Shown: positions 1-8,777 of the stretch, piece after piece
Position numbering within the stretch: the first letter of the stretch is position 1
How the letters are laid out: the number at the start of each line of letters is the position of its first letter
Origin: Qipengyuania marisflavi
Lineage (GTDB): Bacteria > Pseudomonadota > Alphaproteobacteria > Sphingomonadales > Sphingomonadaceae
NCBI RefSeq assembly: GCF_005884405.1
Contig: NZ_VCAO01000001.1
Location: forward strand, 552,304-616,303
Direction of reading: 5' to 3'
Length of the DNA: 64,000 nucleotides
Made by a program: the position numbers and the translations under genes
The notes under the pieces: model-generated
The model's input: the letters and a program-made list of their open reading frames with translations, nothing else
Told to the model about the DNA's origin: nothing
Databases searched by the model: none

Positions 1-2189
1 ACCGTGTTGTAGCGATGCGGGCTGATCTGCTCGCCCGACACGCGGTGCGTAAAGCCGGGATAGAGCATCATTTCGAACGGAACATTCGCACCCTGCATTT
101 CGGCTATCAGTGCAGTAGCATTTTCAAACACCACATTGTCATCCGCCATGCCGTGGATCAGCAACAATGGATCGGCGATCTTAACCGAATCCGCGATTAC
201 CGCGCTCTTGGCATAGGCCGCGCCATCGGCCTGAGGCGTTCCCATATAGCGTTCGGTATAATGGGTGTCATACAGCTCCCATTTGGTCACCGGCGCGCCC
301 GAGATACCCGCTGCATAAAGGCCGGGATCGGCCTGAAGCTGCTTCAGGGTCATGTATCCGCCGTAGGACCAGCCATCTATTGCGATCTTGGCCGGATCGA
401 CGAACGGCAGCGACTTGAGGAACAGCGCGCCCGCCTTCTGGTCGGCAACTTCGACGCTGCCCATAGCGCGATAGATCGGCTGTTCGAAAGCCACCCCGCG
501 ATTTGCGCTGCCGCGATTGTCGAGCTCGAAATAGATGTAGCCTTTGTCAGCAATCGCCTGTTCCAGTGCGCCGGTCCAATTGCGCTGGACCAATTGCGGA
601 CCCGGCCCGCCATAATGGTAGAAATAGACCGGATAACGCTTGCCCGGCTCCATCTCTGGCTTGATCATCTTGTAATGAAGCGTGGTCCCGTCTTCCGCGC
701 GAATGGTGCCGAATTCGGGCATAAGGTGGCTGGCAACGAAGGGCGCGTAGGGGTGATCCCCATCCAGCGCGTTCTCCTCAATCCACGCGAGCCGCTGACC
801 CGCTGCATCGGCAATATAGCTCTGCGTCGGCTGATCGGGCTTTGACCGCGAGACAAGCAGCGTCTGCGCTTTCTCGTCCATAGTCGCCGAATTGACATAG
901 GCGCTGTCCGTCAGCTGGGTGATCGCGGAGGGATTGGCCAGACTGAAGCCATAGACCTGCTGCGCCAGCACATCGTCCTTTGTGCCCTGGAAATACACGC
1001 GCCCCTGCGCCTGATTGACGCCGACCAGCTTGGTCACTACCCACTCGCCGCTGGTCAGCTTGTTCCATGTGCCATCGGCAAAGCGATAGAAATGCCCGTA
1101 CCCGTCACGTTCTGACCACCATAGCAGCGATCCGTCATCGAGCCATTTGTAATTATCGGAAAGGTTGATCCAGTAATCCTGCGCCGCCGCTCGCTCGGTA
1201 AACAGAACTTGGCTGGCACCTGTCGCCGGATCAACCTTGAGCATATCGAGCACGGTCTGATCGCGGTTCTGGCGCTGGACATACAGCGCATTGCCATCGG
1301 GCGACCAGTCGACGCGCGGGATGTAGATGTCGGTATCCGGCCCGAGATCGACCTTCACGCGGTTCTTGCCATCGGGGTCCATCACATAAAGCTCGACCAC
1401 TGCATTGGCGCTCCCCGCCACGGGATAGCGTTGTTCGAAAACCTTGGTCCCGGTTGCGCCGATGGCTGCGCGGGTGACGACACCAACGCCGCTCTCATCG
1501 AACCGCTCGACCGCGAGGCGGCGGTCCTGGGGGTGCCACCAATAGCCGGTAAGCCGTCCCATTTCCTCTTGCGCGACAAACTCTGCCTCGCCCCAGCGGA
1601 TGGTCTCCTTGCCCTCTTGCGGTGTGATCGGCTGCGCCGCGCCGCCAACCGGGCCGACCCAAAGCCGCCCTTCGCGCACAAAGGATACGAAGCCGCCCTG
1701 CTCGCTTAGCGCGGGATTGAGTTCGCTGGCTTCGGTGTCGGTCAGGCGAACCGTCTCGCCGCCCAGCCGCGCCAGATAGAGATCACCGTCCAGCGGCACG
1801 AGGACTGCCTTGCCATCTGCGCTCCACTGGTAATCGACGATCCCTTTCAGGCTGCCGATCCGCGCGCGCTCGCGCTGCATTTTCTCTGCCTCGGACAATT
1901 CGCGCCCGGTGCCCAGCTGCTCGCTATCGACCAGCATTCGCCATTCGCCTGTGGTGCGGTCATAGCCCCACAGATCATAGCGCTCCTTGTCCTCCACACG
2001 GTTGCGCAGCAGCGTTAGATAGCGCCCGTCAGGCGACAGCTTGACCCCGCGCGGTGCCGGTCCATCAAGGCCCGGGCTGGCGAAAACACGCTCGAAGGTA
2101 AGCTCCGCAGGCTGGCTCACAGCCGCATCCTGCGCGTGGAGCCCAGCGGAGGAAAACAGCGCGGTAGCTGCAAATAAAATCGAGCGCAT
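1..2189 (-). CDS. S9 family peptidase, dipeptidyl-peptidase IV type (3' end cut by window edge)
   Basis: Reading the minus strand from an ATG at 2189 gives an open frame of 729 codons that runs off position 1. It starts with a signal-peptide-like segment ending SAGLHAQ, continues through an N-terminal beta-propeller-like region, and ends in an alpha/beta hydrolase domain. The nucleophile motif GWSYGGYM has its serine near residue 608, the acid is in GMADDNV near 683, and the histidine is in FTHRV at 715. This matches the DPP-IV branch of family S9, whose members cleave dipeptides, often after proline, in the periplasm. Only a few C-terminal residues should be missing, because the catalytic histidine is already present. 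Substrate specificity is not established by the sequence. Confidence 0.93.
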   Translation of the reverse strand, partial: MRSILFAATALFSSAGLHAQDAAVSQPAELTFERVFASPGLDGPAPRGVKLSPDGRYLTLLRNRVEDKERYDLWGYDRTTGEWRMLVDSEQLGTGRELSEAEKMQRERARIGSLKGIVDYQWSADGKAVLVPLDGDLYLARLGGETVRLTDTEASELNPALSEQGGFVSFVREGRLWVGPVGGAAQPITPQEGKETIRWGEAEFVAQEEMGRLTGYWWHPQDRRLAVERFDESGVGVVTRAAIGATGTKVFEQRYPVAGSANAVVELYVMDPDGKNRVKVDLGPDTDIYIPRVDWSPDGNALYVQRQNRDQTVLDMLKVDPATGASQVLFTERAAAQDYWINLSDNYKWLDDGSLLWWSERDGYGHFYRFADGTWNKLTSGEWVVTKLVGVNQAQGRVYFQGTKDDVLAQQVYGFSLANPSAITQLTDSAYVNSATMDEKAQTLLVSRSKPDQPTQSYIADAAGQRLAWIEENALDGDHPYAPFVASHLMPEFGTIRAEDGTTLHYKMIKPEMEPGKRYPVYFYHYGGPGPQLVQRNWTGALEQAIADKGYIYFELDNRGSANRGVAFEQPIYRAMGSVEVADQKAGALFLKSLPFVDPAKIAIDGWSYGGYMTLKQLQADPGLYAAGISGAPVTKWELYDTHYTERYMGTPQADGAAYAKSAVIADSVKIADPLLLIHGMADDNVVFENATALIAEMQGANVPFEMMLYPGFTHRVSGEQISPHRYNT

Positions 2190-2306
2190 ATCAAAACCAA
2201 CCCCTCATCCCATCATGGCAAGCGGCGCAGTGCAATCCAGAGCACAAGATGCCGGATCGCCGCGCCGCCATGCGGCTCCTCGCAATGCGGGCTGCAAAGC
2301 GCAACG

Positions 2307-2344
2307 AAAAAGGGGCACCCCGGTAATCCGGAGCGCCCCTTTCG
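2307..2344 (-). terminator. Rho-independent terminator after rplS
   Basis: On the minus strand GAAAGGGGC and GCCCCTTTTTC arms enclose an inner CCGG/CCGG pairing, and the hairpin ends in a run of five T. It lies 19 bases past the rplS stop, so it probably ends the trmD-rplS transcript. Confidence 0.8.
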
Positions 2345-2362
2345 AAACCGCTTGGGTTGCCC

Positions 2363-2731
2363 TTATTTCTTGGGCGTGTTGTCCCGACGCTCGGCAATAC
2401 GCGCGCGCTTGCCGGTGCGGCCGCGAAGATAGTAAAGCTTCGCACGGCGCACGATACCGCGGCGGACCACGGTGATGCTGTCCACGATGGGCGAATACAG
2501 CGGGAAAACGCGTTCCACTCCTTCGCTGAAGCTCATCTTGCGGACGGTGAAGTTGCTGCCCATGCCGCGGTTCGACCGGGCAATCACAACGCCTTCGAAA
2601 TTCTGGACGCGCTCACGGGTGCCTTCGACAACCTTTACGCCGACACGCACGGTATCACCGGCGCGGAATTCGGGAATATCTTTCCCGAGGTTCTGGATGG
2701 CTTCTGCCTCCAGTTGCTGGATCAGGTTCAT
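2363..2731 (-). CDS. rplS: 50S ribosomal protein L19
   Basis: The 122-residue product begins [13 protein letters not shown] and contains the L19 signature around [16 protein letters not shown] and [15 protein letters not shown]19 sits at the 30S-50S interface of the ribosome. The length is normal for the family. The gene is 40 bases downstream of trmD on the same strand and is followed by a hairpin terminator. In most bacteria rplS closes the rpsP-rimM-trmD-rplS operon. Here it shares a unit only with trmD, because the rpsP-rimM half lies beyond three other genes. Confidence 0.98.
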   Translation of the reverse strand: MNLIQQLEAEAIQNLGKDIPEFRAGDTVRVGVKVVEGTRERVQNFEGVVIARSNRGMGSNFTVRKMSFSEGVERVFPLYSPIVDSITVVRRGIVRRAKLYYLRGRTGKRARIAERRDNTPKK

Positions 2732-2771
2732 GACCTAATTTCCTATTTTACCGCCGCGCGCCAGAGGCAAG

Positions 2772-3473
2772 TCAGTCCCGATCACCAGTGTGGCGATCCC
2801 AAAGGTCTGGCCTGCGTAACCGTGTGTGATCTTCCGACATGGCTTTACGCCACGCCGCGATCTTCGCATGATCCCCCGATCGCAGCACTTCAGGGATCGT
2901 GCGCCCTTCCCATTCTGGAGGTCGGGTATATTGAGGGTATTCCAGCAATCCTTGTTCGAAGGATTCCTCGGTACCGCTCGACGGCGCGCCCATTACGCCG
3001 GGGAGCAGGCGAATGCAAGCGTCTAATATGGCCAGCGCGGCGGGTTCGCCGCCCGACAGGACGATGTCGCTCAGGCTGACTTCCTCAACCTCGCGTCCGG
3101 CAAATATCCGCTCGTCGAAGCCTTCGAAGCGGCCGCACAGGATGGTGACGCCCGGACCCGCCACCAGCTCGCGGATGCGCGCCTGCGTGATCGGCTTGCC
3201 GCGCGGGGTCATCGCCAGCACCGGCGCCTTGGGCTGCAGCAGTCGCGCATGATCGATAGCAGCGGCCAGCACATCTGCTTTCAGCACCATGCCCGCCCCG
3301 CCGCCCGCCGGGGTATCATCGACAGTGCGATGCTTGTCGCTGGCAAAGTCGCGGATCTGGATGGTATCGAGCGACCACTTCTGCTCCTCATAAGCCCGCC
3401 CCGCCAGCGACAGCCGCAGCGGCCCTGGAAACATCTCGGGGTAAAGCGTGAGGATGGTGGCGGCGAAGGTCAT
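2772..3473 (-). CDS. trmD: tRNA (guanine-N1-)-methyltransferase TrmD
   Basis: The 233-residue protein makes m1G37 in tRNAs that read CNN-type codons, which prevents frameshifting. The start [15 protein letters not shown], the segment [17 protein letters not shown] and the knotted-domain segment [14 protein letters not shown] are typical of SPOUT-class TrmD. The ATG at 3473 lies 71 bases from the divergent start of the thioredoxin-reductase-like gene at 3545. A promoter for trmD-rplS must therefore lie in this short gap, or the genes rely on transcription from further upstream against an opposing gene. Confidence 0.97.
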   Translation of the reverse strand: MTFAATILTLYPEMFPGPLRLSLAGRAYEEQKWSLDTIQIRDFASDKHRTVDDTPAGGGAGMVLKADVLAAAIDHARLLQPKAPVLAMTPRGKPITQARIRELVAGPGVTILCGRFEGFDERIFAGREVEEVSLSDIVLSGGEPAALAILDACIRLLPGVMGAPSSGTEESFEQGLLEYPQYTRPPEWEGRTIPEVLRSGDHAKIAAWRKAMSEDHTRLRRPDLWDRHTGDRD

Positions 3474-3544
3474 GCCGCATCGCCTAGCGCGGCAAAATGC
3501 GCAAGGCTAGGAGCGCTTTGCTATCCCGTGCGTTACCAAGCGCA

Positions 3545-4471
3545 ATGAGTGACACCGAAACCATCGACGATTGCATCATCATTGGTGCTGGCCCTGCTGG
3601 TCTGACTGCGGCGATTTATCTTGCGCGCTTTCACCTTTCCATCCGTCTGTTCGATTGCGGGACCAGCCGCGCTGCGTGGATCCCGCGCACGCACAATCAT
3701 GCCGGTTATCCCGAGGGGATCGAGGGCAAGGAATTGCTGCGTAACATGCGCGAACAGGCGCGCAAGTATGGGGCGATGCGTGAAGAGAAGCGCGTCGAAC
3801 ATCTCGCGGCGACCGAAGCGGGCTTTGTGATCGGCACCGACAGTGGCACTTACCGCGCACGCTCGGTCCTGCTGGCCACCGGAGTGGTCAACCGCCGCCC
3901 AGACGCGCTGGCGGATGATGTGCATGACGCGGCGCTGGCGCGCGGCCTGCTGCGCTATTGCCCGGTCTGCGATGGCTATGAGGTAACCGACAAGCGCGTG
4001 GCCGTGCTGGGCACCAGCGACCACGGGACCGCCGAGGCACTGTTCCTGCGCAGCTTTACCAAGGATATCACACTGATCAGCCCGCAAGGTGACCATGATC
4101 TGGACGATGCCTGTTCGGCCAAGCTGGACGATGCCGGGATTGTCCGGGTGGCCGGGCCATGCAGCGATTTTGCAATCGAGGGCGAGACACTTGCCTTCGA
4201 TACCGAGAGCGAACGTGTGGCATTCGACAGCGTCTATCCGGCGCTTGGTTCGCACATCCGCTCCGAACTGGCGGTGGGCGCAGGCGCGGCTGTCACCGAC
4301 GAAGGGTGCATCAAGGTGGGCGACCATCTGGAAACCAGCGTGCCGGGGCTGTTTGCTGCGGGCGATGTAGTGGTCGGACTGGACCAGATCAGCGCCGCGA
4401 TGGGTCAGGCAGGCATTGCCGCGACCACCATCCGCAACCATCTTGCGGAGGAAAAGCCGCTCAGGCGTTAA
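3545..4471 (+). CDS. NAD(P)/FAD-dependent oxidoreductase, thioredoxin-reductase family
   Basis: The 308-residue flavoprotein has an N-terminal FAD-binding IIIGAGPAGL motif (residues 11-20), a redox-active CPVCDG motif with cysteines 139 and 142, and a second nucleotide-binding segment after it (RVAVLGTSDHGTAEA). A C-terminal FAAGDVV motif completes the FAD site. This is the low-molecular-weight TrxR layout, and the length is near normal. The disulfide motif differs from the classical CATCDG, and no thioredoxin gene is adjacent, so the partner is unknown. I chose the ATG at 3545, which gives the flavin motif a usual N-terminal distance. An upstream in-frame start at 3497 would run close to trmD. 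The TAA stop shares its bases with the stop of the convergent gene. Confidence 0.9.
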   Translation: MSDTETIDDCIIIGAGPAGLTAAIYLARFHLSIRLFDCGTSRAAWIPRTHNHAGYPEGIEGKELLRNMREQARKYGAMREEKRVEHLAATEAGFVIGTDSGTYRARSVLLATGVVNRRPDALADDVHDAALARGLLRYCPVCDGYEVTDKRVAVLGTSDHGTAEALFLRSFTKDITLISPQGDHDLDDACSAKLDDAGIVRVAGPCSDFAIEGETLAFDTESERVAFDSVYPALGSHIRSELAVGAGAAVTDEGCIKVGDHLETSVPGLFAAGDVVVGLDQISAAMGQAGIAATTIRNHLAEEKPLRR

Positions 4472-5310
4472 CCGCCGCAGCCTCCGCAACCACCGCCGCC
4501 GCAGCCGCCAGCACCGCCGCCATCGACAGAATCGCCGCCCGAATCGCCAATCGAACCCGCGCCATCGGCTGACCGGCGCATGGCGTGCAAATCGGCATAG
4601 GGCGTGCCGACCAGTACCGCCGTTCCGAACAGTGCAACGCTGTGGCCAAGCTCTGGTCCGGTCGGCGCGTTGCGAATGCGGTCCGAAACCGCCTTGCGCT
4701 CAGCCAGCAACGCCTGCCCGGCCTGAGTGCGCGGATCGAAGCGGATATAACGCCATAGAGCCAGCACTGCGGTCAGGACCATCAGGGCGATGAGAAACCC
4801 GATAGGCTCACCCTGCGCATTGCCTGCAAAGGCGCGCCATAGACCAATCGCAATAACCAGCAGATAGGGCAGCACCGCCATCATCCGCAGCCGCCCGCGT
4901 TCGCCCGGCTCGATCAGCAAACCCTGCGCCACCAGATCGGCATCGAGATTATCCCCATAGGTGGTGATCGTCTCGCGCGCCGCTTTGAAGCTCACCTCGC
5001 CGCCGCCGCGCAATACCGCGCGTTCGGCGGCATTCTGGCCAGCTTCGGCCTGCATAATGGCAAAGCTGCTTTTGCCCGACACCTCCATCGCGCCGCTGCC
5101 AATCAGCCGGGCAATCACCGCATCTGCGAGCCGTTTGGAGCCGCCCGCCAGATAGGCAAGGCCAGTCGCCTCGGTCAGTTGCCCGCCGCGCCCTTCGGGA
5201 CGAAGGAAGCCGGGAATCCACAGCCCGGCGACAATCGCAGCCACCAGAAGGGCGGCATAGAACAGCAGGAAATCGCCGCCCGAATAGCCGGAAAAACTCG
5301 TCTCGATCAT
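4468..5310 (-). CDS. TIGR04222 domain-containing membrane protein
   Basis: The 280-residue product starts MIETSFSGYSGGDFLLFY and has an early membrane segment. A soluble stretch with LAYLAGGSKRLADAVIARLI follows, then two further hydrophobic segments near the middle, and the protein ends in a glycine/cysteine-rich tail (GGGAGGCGGGGCGGCGG). That architecture fits the TIGR04222 family, whose function is unknown. The ATG at 5310 overlaps the stop of the upstream GRDP-like gene as ATGA, so the two are translationally coupled. The TAA stop (4468-4470) interlocks with the opposing flavoprotein stop in a shared TTAA, leaving no room for a terminator. Confidence 0.8.
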   Translation of the reverse strand: MIETSFSGYSGGDFLLFYAALLVAAIVAGLWIPGFLRPEGRGGQLTEATGLAYLAGGSKRLADAVIARLIGSGAMEVSGKSSFAIMQAEAGQNAAERAVLRGGGEVSFKAARETITTYGDNLDADLVAQGLLIEPGERGRLRMMAVLPYLLVIAIGLWRAFAGNAQGEPIGFLIALMVLTAVLALWRYIRFDPRTQAGQALLAERKAVSDRIRNAPTGPELGHSVALFGTAVLVGTPYADLHAMRRSADGAGSIGDSGGDSVDGGGAGGCGGGGCGGCGG

Positions 5311-5870
5311 GCCATTCTCCCGGCCAGAAATATCATTGCAGCGGCCAGAATTGCCGCCAAAACCAACCACCGCGCCCAGCGGCGCGGCATAATGATAGCA
5401 TCGGCAGGATTGATCCGGAAAGCCTTTGGATCGACGCCAAACCGGCGCGCGGCGGCGGGCCAGATATCGCCAGGCGGCGGCTTGCCAAAACTCTCCTCAT
5501 AGCTTTTCAGCGTCGCGGCATATTGATCGTAATAGCGGGTGCGCTCCGCCCCGCCCCCGGCGGTCGGTCCGTGATGCAATGGTGCACCCAGCGCCTGCGG
5601 GCAAAACCGCTCCCAATAGTCGCGGCTGTAGGTCAGATGGAGATGCCAAGCCTGATCCACCGCATCGGACGGCGTCACCGGATGCCCGGCGATCACAGCA
5701 AGGTAACAGAACCGCTTGTATTCGCGGATCACACGCTGAGTATATGTGCGGTCCCAGCGGTTTTCACGGGCGAGACGGTCGGTGAAGGACAGCGCTGTGG
5801 CGGCTGGCCCGATTTCATAGGCGGCAAGGCGTTGCCACAGGTCTGATCCGACAGCGGTCATCGCCGTCAT
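5307..5870 (-). CDS. Glycine-rich-domain (GRDP, DUF1399)-like protein with C-terminal membrane anchor
   Basis: The 187-residue product contains YKRFCYLAVIAG and VDQAWHLHLTYSRDYW, the core of the GRDP/DUF1399 family best known from plant glycine-rich domain proteins. It ends in one hydrophobic helix (WLVLAAILAAAMIFLAG), so the domain probably faces the cytoplasm at the membrane. The ATG at 5870 overlaps the rimM stop as ATGA, and its stop overlaps the next start in the same way, giving a coupled rimM-GRDP-TIGR04222 unit. The molecular role is unknown. The pairing with a TIGR04222 protein suggests the two work together; this is inference from coupling. Confidence 0.8.
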   Translation of the reverse strand: MTAMTAVGSDLWQRLAAYEIGPAATALSFTDRLARENRWDRTYTQRVIREYKRFCYLAVIAGHPVTPSDAVDQAWHLHLTYSRDYWERFCPQALGAPLHHGPTAGGGAERTRYYDQYAATLKSYEESFGKPPPGDIWPAAARRFGVDPKAFRINPADAIIMPRRWARWLVLAAILAAAMIFLAGRMA

Positions 5871-6355
5871 TTGTCCCAGAATGGCTCCGCAATGACCAGT
5901 CTTGTCTGATCCCATTCAGGCACCGCCTGCCCGGTCAGCGGGACCATAAAGGTTTTGCCATCGGGCTTGAGAATTTCGACGATGTCGGTCGCGCCGAAAT
6001 TTTCCACCGCAGCCACTGTGCCGACCGGCTCACCGCTATCGGTGACCACGGGCAGGCCCAGCAGGTCCGAATAATAGAATTCGCCGTCGTCCAGCTTGGG
6101 CAGCGCAGCCACGGGCACGGTCAGCACCGTGCCGCGCAGGGCTTCTGCCGCATTACGGTCGCTGCATTCGGCGAAGCGGGCGACCGCGCCGCCCTTGTTG
6201 TCGCTGCGCAGCTTGGTGGGGGTCAGCGCGCCCTCGTTGAAACTCTTGTGCGCCTTGAGCGCATCCAGCCCATCGCCGAACAGTTTGAGGCGGACGTCGC
6301 CCGTCACGCCGTGCGCACCAATAATGGCAGCGAGCGTGACGGGCTTGTCAGACAT
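5867..6355 (-). CDS. rimM: Ribosome maturation factor RimM
   Basis: The 162-residue product assists late 30S assembly by binding protein S19. The N-terminal domain starts VTLAAIIGAHGVTGDVRLKLF and the PRC-barrel half carries EFYYSDLLGLPVV and GATDIVEILKPDGKTFMVPL, as expected for the family. It lies 9 bases downstream of rpsP, and its stop overlaps the next gene as ATGA. In most bacteria trmD follows directly. Here the following gene is a GRDP-like protein. Confidence 0.97.
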   Translation of the reverse strand: MSDKPVTLAAIIGAHGVTGDVRLKLFGDGLDALKAHKSFNEGALTPTKLRSDNKGGAVARFAECSDRNAAEALRGTVLTVPVAALPKLDDGEFYYSDLLGLPVVTDSGEPVGTVAAVENFGATDIVEILKPDGKTFMVPLTGQAVPEWDQTRLVIAEPFWDK

Positions 6356-6364
6356 CGGAAAGGC

Positions 6365-6925
6365 TTAGCCTTCCGACTTTTCTTCAGTGGCTTGGTCAGC
6401 CTTGGCGTCTTCGGCCTTAGCTTCTTCAGCCGGAGCTTCGTCAGCTTTGGCTTCCTCTGCGGGCGAGGCTTCCTCGGCGGGAGCTTCTTCAGCGGCAGGC
6501 GCTTCAGCAGCGGCCTTGGCTTCTTCCTCGGCAGCCTTCTTGGCTTCCTTGGCGGCTTCTTCAGCGGCCTTCTTGGCTTCTTCGGCTTCGGCTGCCTTGG
6601 TCACCTTCTCTTCGGCGCGTTCCTTGGCCTTTTCGCCAGGCTCGGCCTTGTTCGGGTTGTTGCGGGCTTCACGCTCGCGCACACCGGCCTTGTCGAGGAA
6701 GCGGGCAACGCGGTCCGAAGGCTGCGCACCAACCGACAGCCAGTGACGGGCGCGGTCTTCGTTTACCTGAACGCGCTTCTCGTCATCCTTGGCGAGCAGC
6801 GGGTTGTAGGTGCCGATCTGTTCCAGATACTTGCCGTCACGCGCGCTGCGGCTGTCGGCAACGACGATACGGTAATAAGGACGCTTCTTGGCGCCACCGC
6901 GCGAAAGACGAATTGCAACTGACAT
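6365..6925 (-). CDS. rpsP: 30S ribosomal protein S16 with long Ala/Glu-rich C-terminal tail
   Basis: The first 85 or so residues (start [20 protein letters not shown]) are a complete S16 core. The remaining 100 or so residues are low-complexity Ala/Glu/Lys sequence made of EEA, KAAEE and PAEEA-type repeats, probably a long charged helix or disordered tail. Standard S16 is 80-90 residues, and tails of this kind are seen in alphaproteobacterial homologues. The gene leads the rimM unit and sits 38 bases downstream of ffh on the same strand. The matching DNA is a repetitive run of GCTTC-type words, which is a likely place for length variation between strains. Confidence 0.96.
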   Translation of the reverse strand: MSVAIRLSRGGAKKRPYYRIVVADSRSARDGKYLEQIGTYNPLLAKDDEKRVQVNEDRARHWLSVGAQPSDRVARFLDKAGVREREARNNPNKAEPGEKAKERAEEKVTKAAEAEEAKKAAEEAAKEAKKAAEEEAKAAAEAPAAEEAPAEEASPAEEAKADEAPAEEAKAEDAKADQATEEKSEG

Positions 6926-6963
6926 AAAACTTACCTTTCTAGAATACTAAACTGAATTTGCTG

Positions 6964-8406
6964 TTATTTCTTTGAATTTGGCAGACCGGGAAGACCGGGC
7001 GGCAAACCGCCCATTCCGCCTGCTGCACCGGGACCGCCAAGCCCTGGCATCGCCGCGCCCATCCCGCCTTTGCCGAACAATGCGCCAAGCCCTTTGAGCC
7101 CGCCCATCTTCTTGATCTGCTTCATTGCGCGGGCCATTTCCTGATGCATCTTCAGCACCTTGTTGACCTCTTGCACCTGCGTGCCGGAACCCGCTGCCAC
7201 GCGCTTCTTGCGTTTGGCGTTCAGCAGCGCGGGATTGGCGCGTTCCTTGGCGGTCATCGATCCGATGATCGCGTCCATATGGATCAGCACCTTATCGTCC
7301 ATATCCGACGATGCCAGCGCCGCCTTGGCTTTCTTCATGCCCGGCATCATCCCGGCCAGCGCGCCAAGGCCGCCCATGTTCTGCATCTGCTTCAGCTGCA
7401 TGCGCAGATCGTCCAGGTCGAACTGACCTTTCGCCATCTTGCGCGCCATGGCTTCGGCGTCTTCTTCATTGATCGTCGCGGCGGCCTTTTCGACCAGCGA
7501 GACGACATCGCCCATGCCCAGAATGCGGCCAGCGACCCGCTTGGGATCGAAGGCTTCGATCGCGTCGAGCTTTTCGCCCGTGCCGGCAAACTTGATCGGC
7601 TTGCCAGTGACATAGCGCATCGACAGCGCCGCGCCGCCGCGGGCATCGCCGTCCATCCGCGTCAGCACCACGCCGGTCAACGGCACTTCGCCGCTGAAGC
7701 TCTGCGCGACATTGACCGCGTCCTGCCCGGTGAGGCTGTCGACCACCAGCAGCACTTCGGTCGGGGTTGAGACCGAGGCGACCGCCTTCATTTCGGCCAT
7801 CAGTGCCTCATCGACATGCAGGCGGCCTGCAGTGTCGAGCAGCAGGATATCGGCGGCTTGCAGCTTGGCTGCATCCATCGCCCGGCGCGCAATATCGACT
7901 GGCTGCTGGCCCTGTACGATCGGCAGAGTGGCAACGCTGATCTGTTCGCCCAGCACCGCCAGCTGTTCCTGCGCGGCGGGACGGTTGACGTCCAGCGACG
8001 CCATCAGCGCCTTCTTGCCGTGCTTTTCCTTGAGCAGCTTGCCCAGCTTGGCGGTTGTGGTGGTCTTGCCCGAACCCTGCAGGCCGACCATCATGATCAC
8101 GACCGGCGGCTTGGCATCCAGCGTGAGGCCTTCGACCTCGGTCCCGCCCAGCATATCGACCAGTTCGTCATCGACGATCTTGACGACTTGCTGGCCCGGC
8201 GTGACCGAACGCAACACATCCTGGCCAATTGCCTTTTCGGTAACCGCATCGATGAAACGGCGCACCACGGGAAGCGCAACGTCGGCCTCCAGCAATGCCA
8301 CGCGCACTTCGCGCATCGCATCGCGCACATCCTGTTCGGACAGCGCGCCGCGTCCGCGCAAGCGGTCGAAGACAGTACCAAGCCGGTCTGACAGGCTATC
8401 GAACAT
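6964..8406 (-). CDS. ffh: Signal recognition particle protein Ffh
   Basis: The 480-residue GTPase targets nascent membrane proteins to FtsY. The N domain is followed by the G domain, with the P-loop GLQGSGKT at 108-115, DTAGR at 191-195 and TRMDGDARGG further on. The methionine-rich M domain contains repeated MKQM, GMMPGM and KKMGGL stretches. The C-terminus is an additional Gly/Pro/Met-rich tail. The length is slightly above the usual 450. It probably heads the ffh-rpsP-rimM transcript. Confidence 0.98.
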   Translation of the reverse strand: MFDSLSDRLGTVFDRLRGRGALSEQDVRDAMREVRVALLEADVALPVVRRFIDAVTEKAIGQDVLRSVTPGQQVVKIVDDELVDMLGGTEVEGLTLDAKPPVVIMMVGLQGSGKTTTTAKLGKLLKEKHGKKALMASLDVNRPAAQEQLAVLGEQISVATLPIVQGQQPVDIARRAMDAAKLQAADILLLDTAGRLHVDEALMAEMKAVASVSTPTEVLLVVDSLTGQDAVNVAQSFSGEVPLTGVVLTRMDGDARGGAALSMRYVTGKPIKFAGTGEKLDAIEAFDPKRVAGRILGMGDVVSLVEKAAATINEEDAEAMARKMAKGQFDLDDLRMQLKQMQNMGGLGALAGMMPGMKKAKAALASSDMDDKVLIHMDAIIGSMTAKERANPALLNAKRKKRVAAGSGTQVQEVNKVLKMHQEMARAMKQIKKMGGLKGLGALFGKGGMGAAMPGLGGPGAAGGMGGLPPGLPGLPNSKK

Positions 8407-8611
8407 GACCGATCAACTCCCTGCCGGTGCCAACGGGCACCGTAAAAATAAACAATTCCAGTGCCCGAAAGCCCCGAAACGCGAAAAACGCCGGCGGACG
8501 AAACCTCGTCAGCCAGCGTGGGGACATGCCCCGATGAAACCCGAATGTCTTTTCAGGTGTGTTGAAATCACGCCGCGATAACAGCGGGATATCGTCACAT
8601 CCGAAGGCGAA

Positions 8612-8687
8612 TGGTGGAGCCTAGCGGGATCGAACCGCTGACCTCCTGCATGCCATGCAGGCGCTCTCCCAGCTGAGCTAAGGCCCC
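8612..8687 (-). tRNA. tRNA-Ala (GGC)
   Basis: The minus strand folds as a standard cloverleaf. Acceptor GGGGCCT pairs with AGGCTCC with one G-U pair. The D arm holds AGCTCAGCTGGGAGAGC, the anticodon stem CCTGC/GCAGG encloses loop ATGGCAT (anticodon GGC), and the T loop is GGTTCGATCC. The 3' CCA is encoded (8612-8614). Length is 76 including CCA. Confidence 0.97.
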
Positions 8688-8777
8688 AGTCATTCTGCGC
8701 GGCACACCCGGAAAGGCGCGCCATGCTTGCGGGAGTGGCCCTTTATGGGGCCACCCCTCACAAGGCAAGAGCTAAAA

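Noticed and set aside
6380-6640. Repetitive GCTTC words read as a tandem repeat or CRISPR-like array
   Set aside because: They encode the Ala/Glu tail of S16 in frame and have no spacers.
8735-8754. GTGGCCC/GGGCCAC hairpin after the FYDLN gene
   Set aside because: No T run on either strand; too weak to call a terminator.
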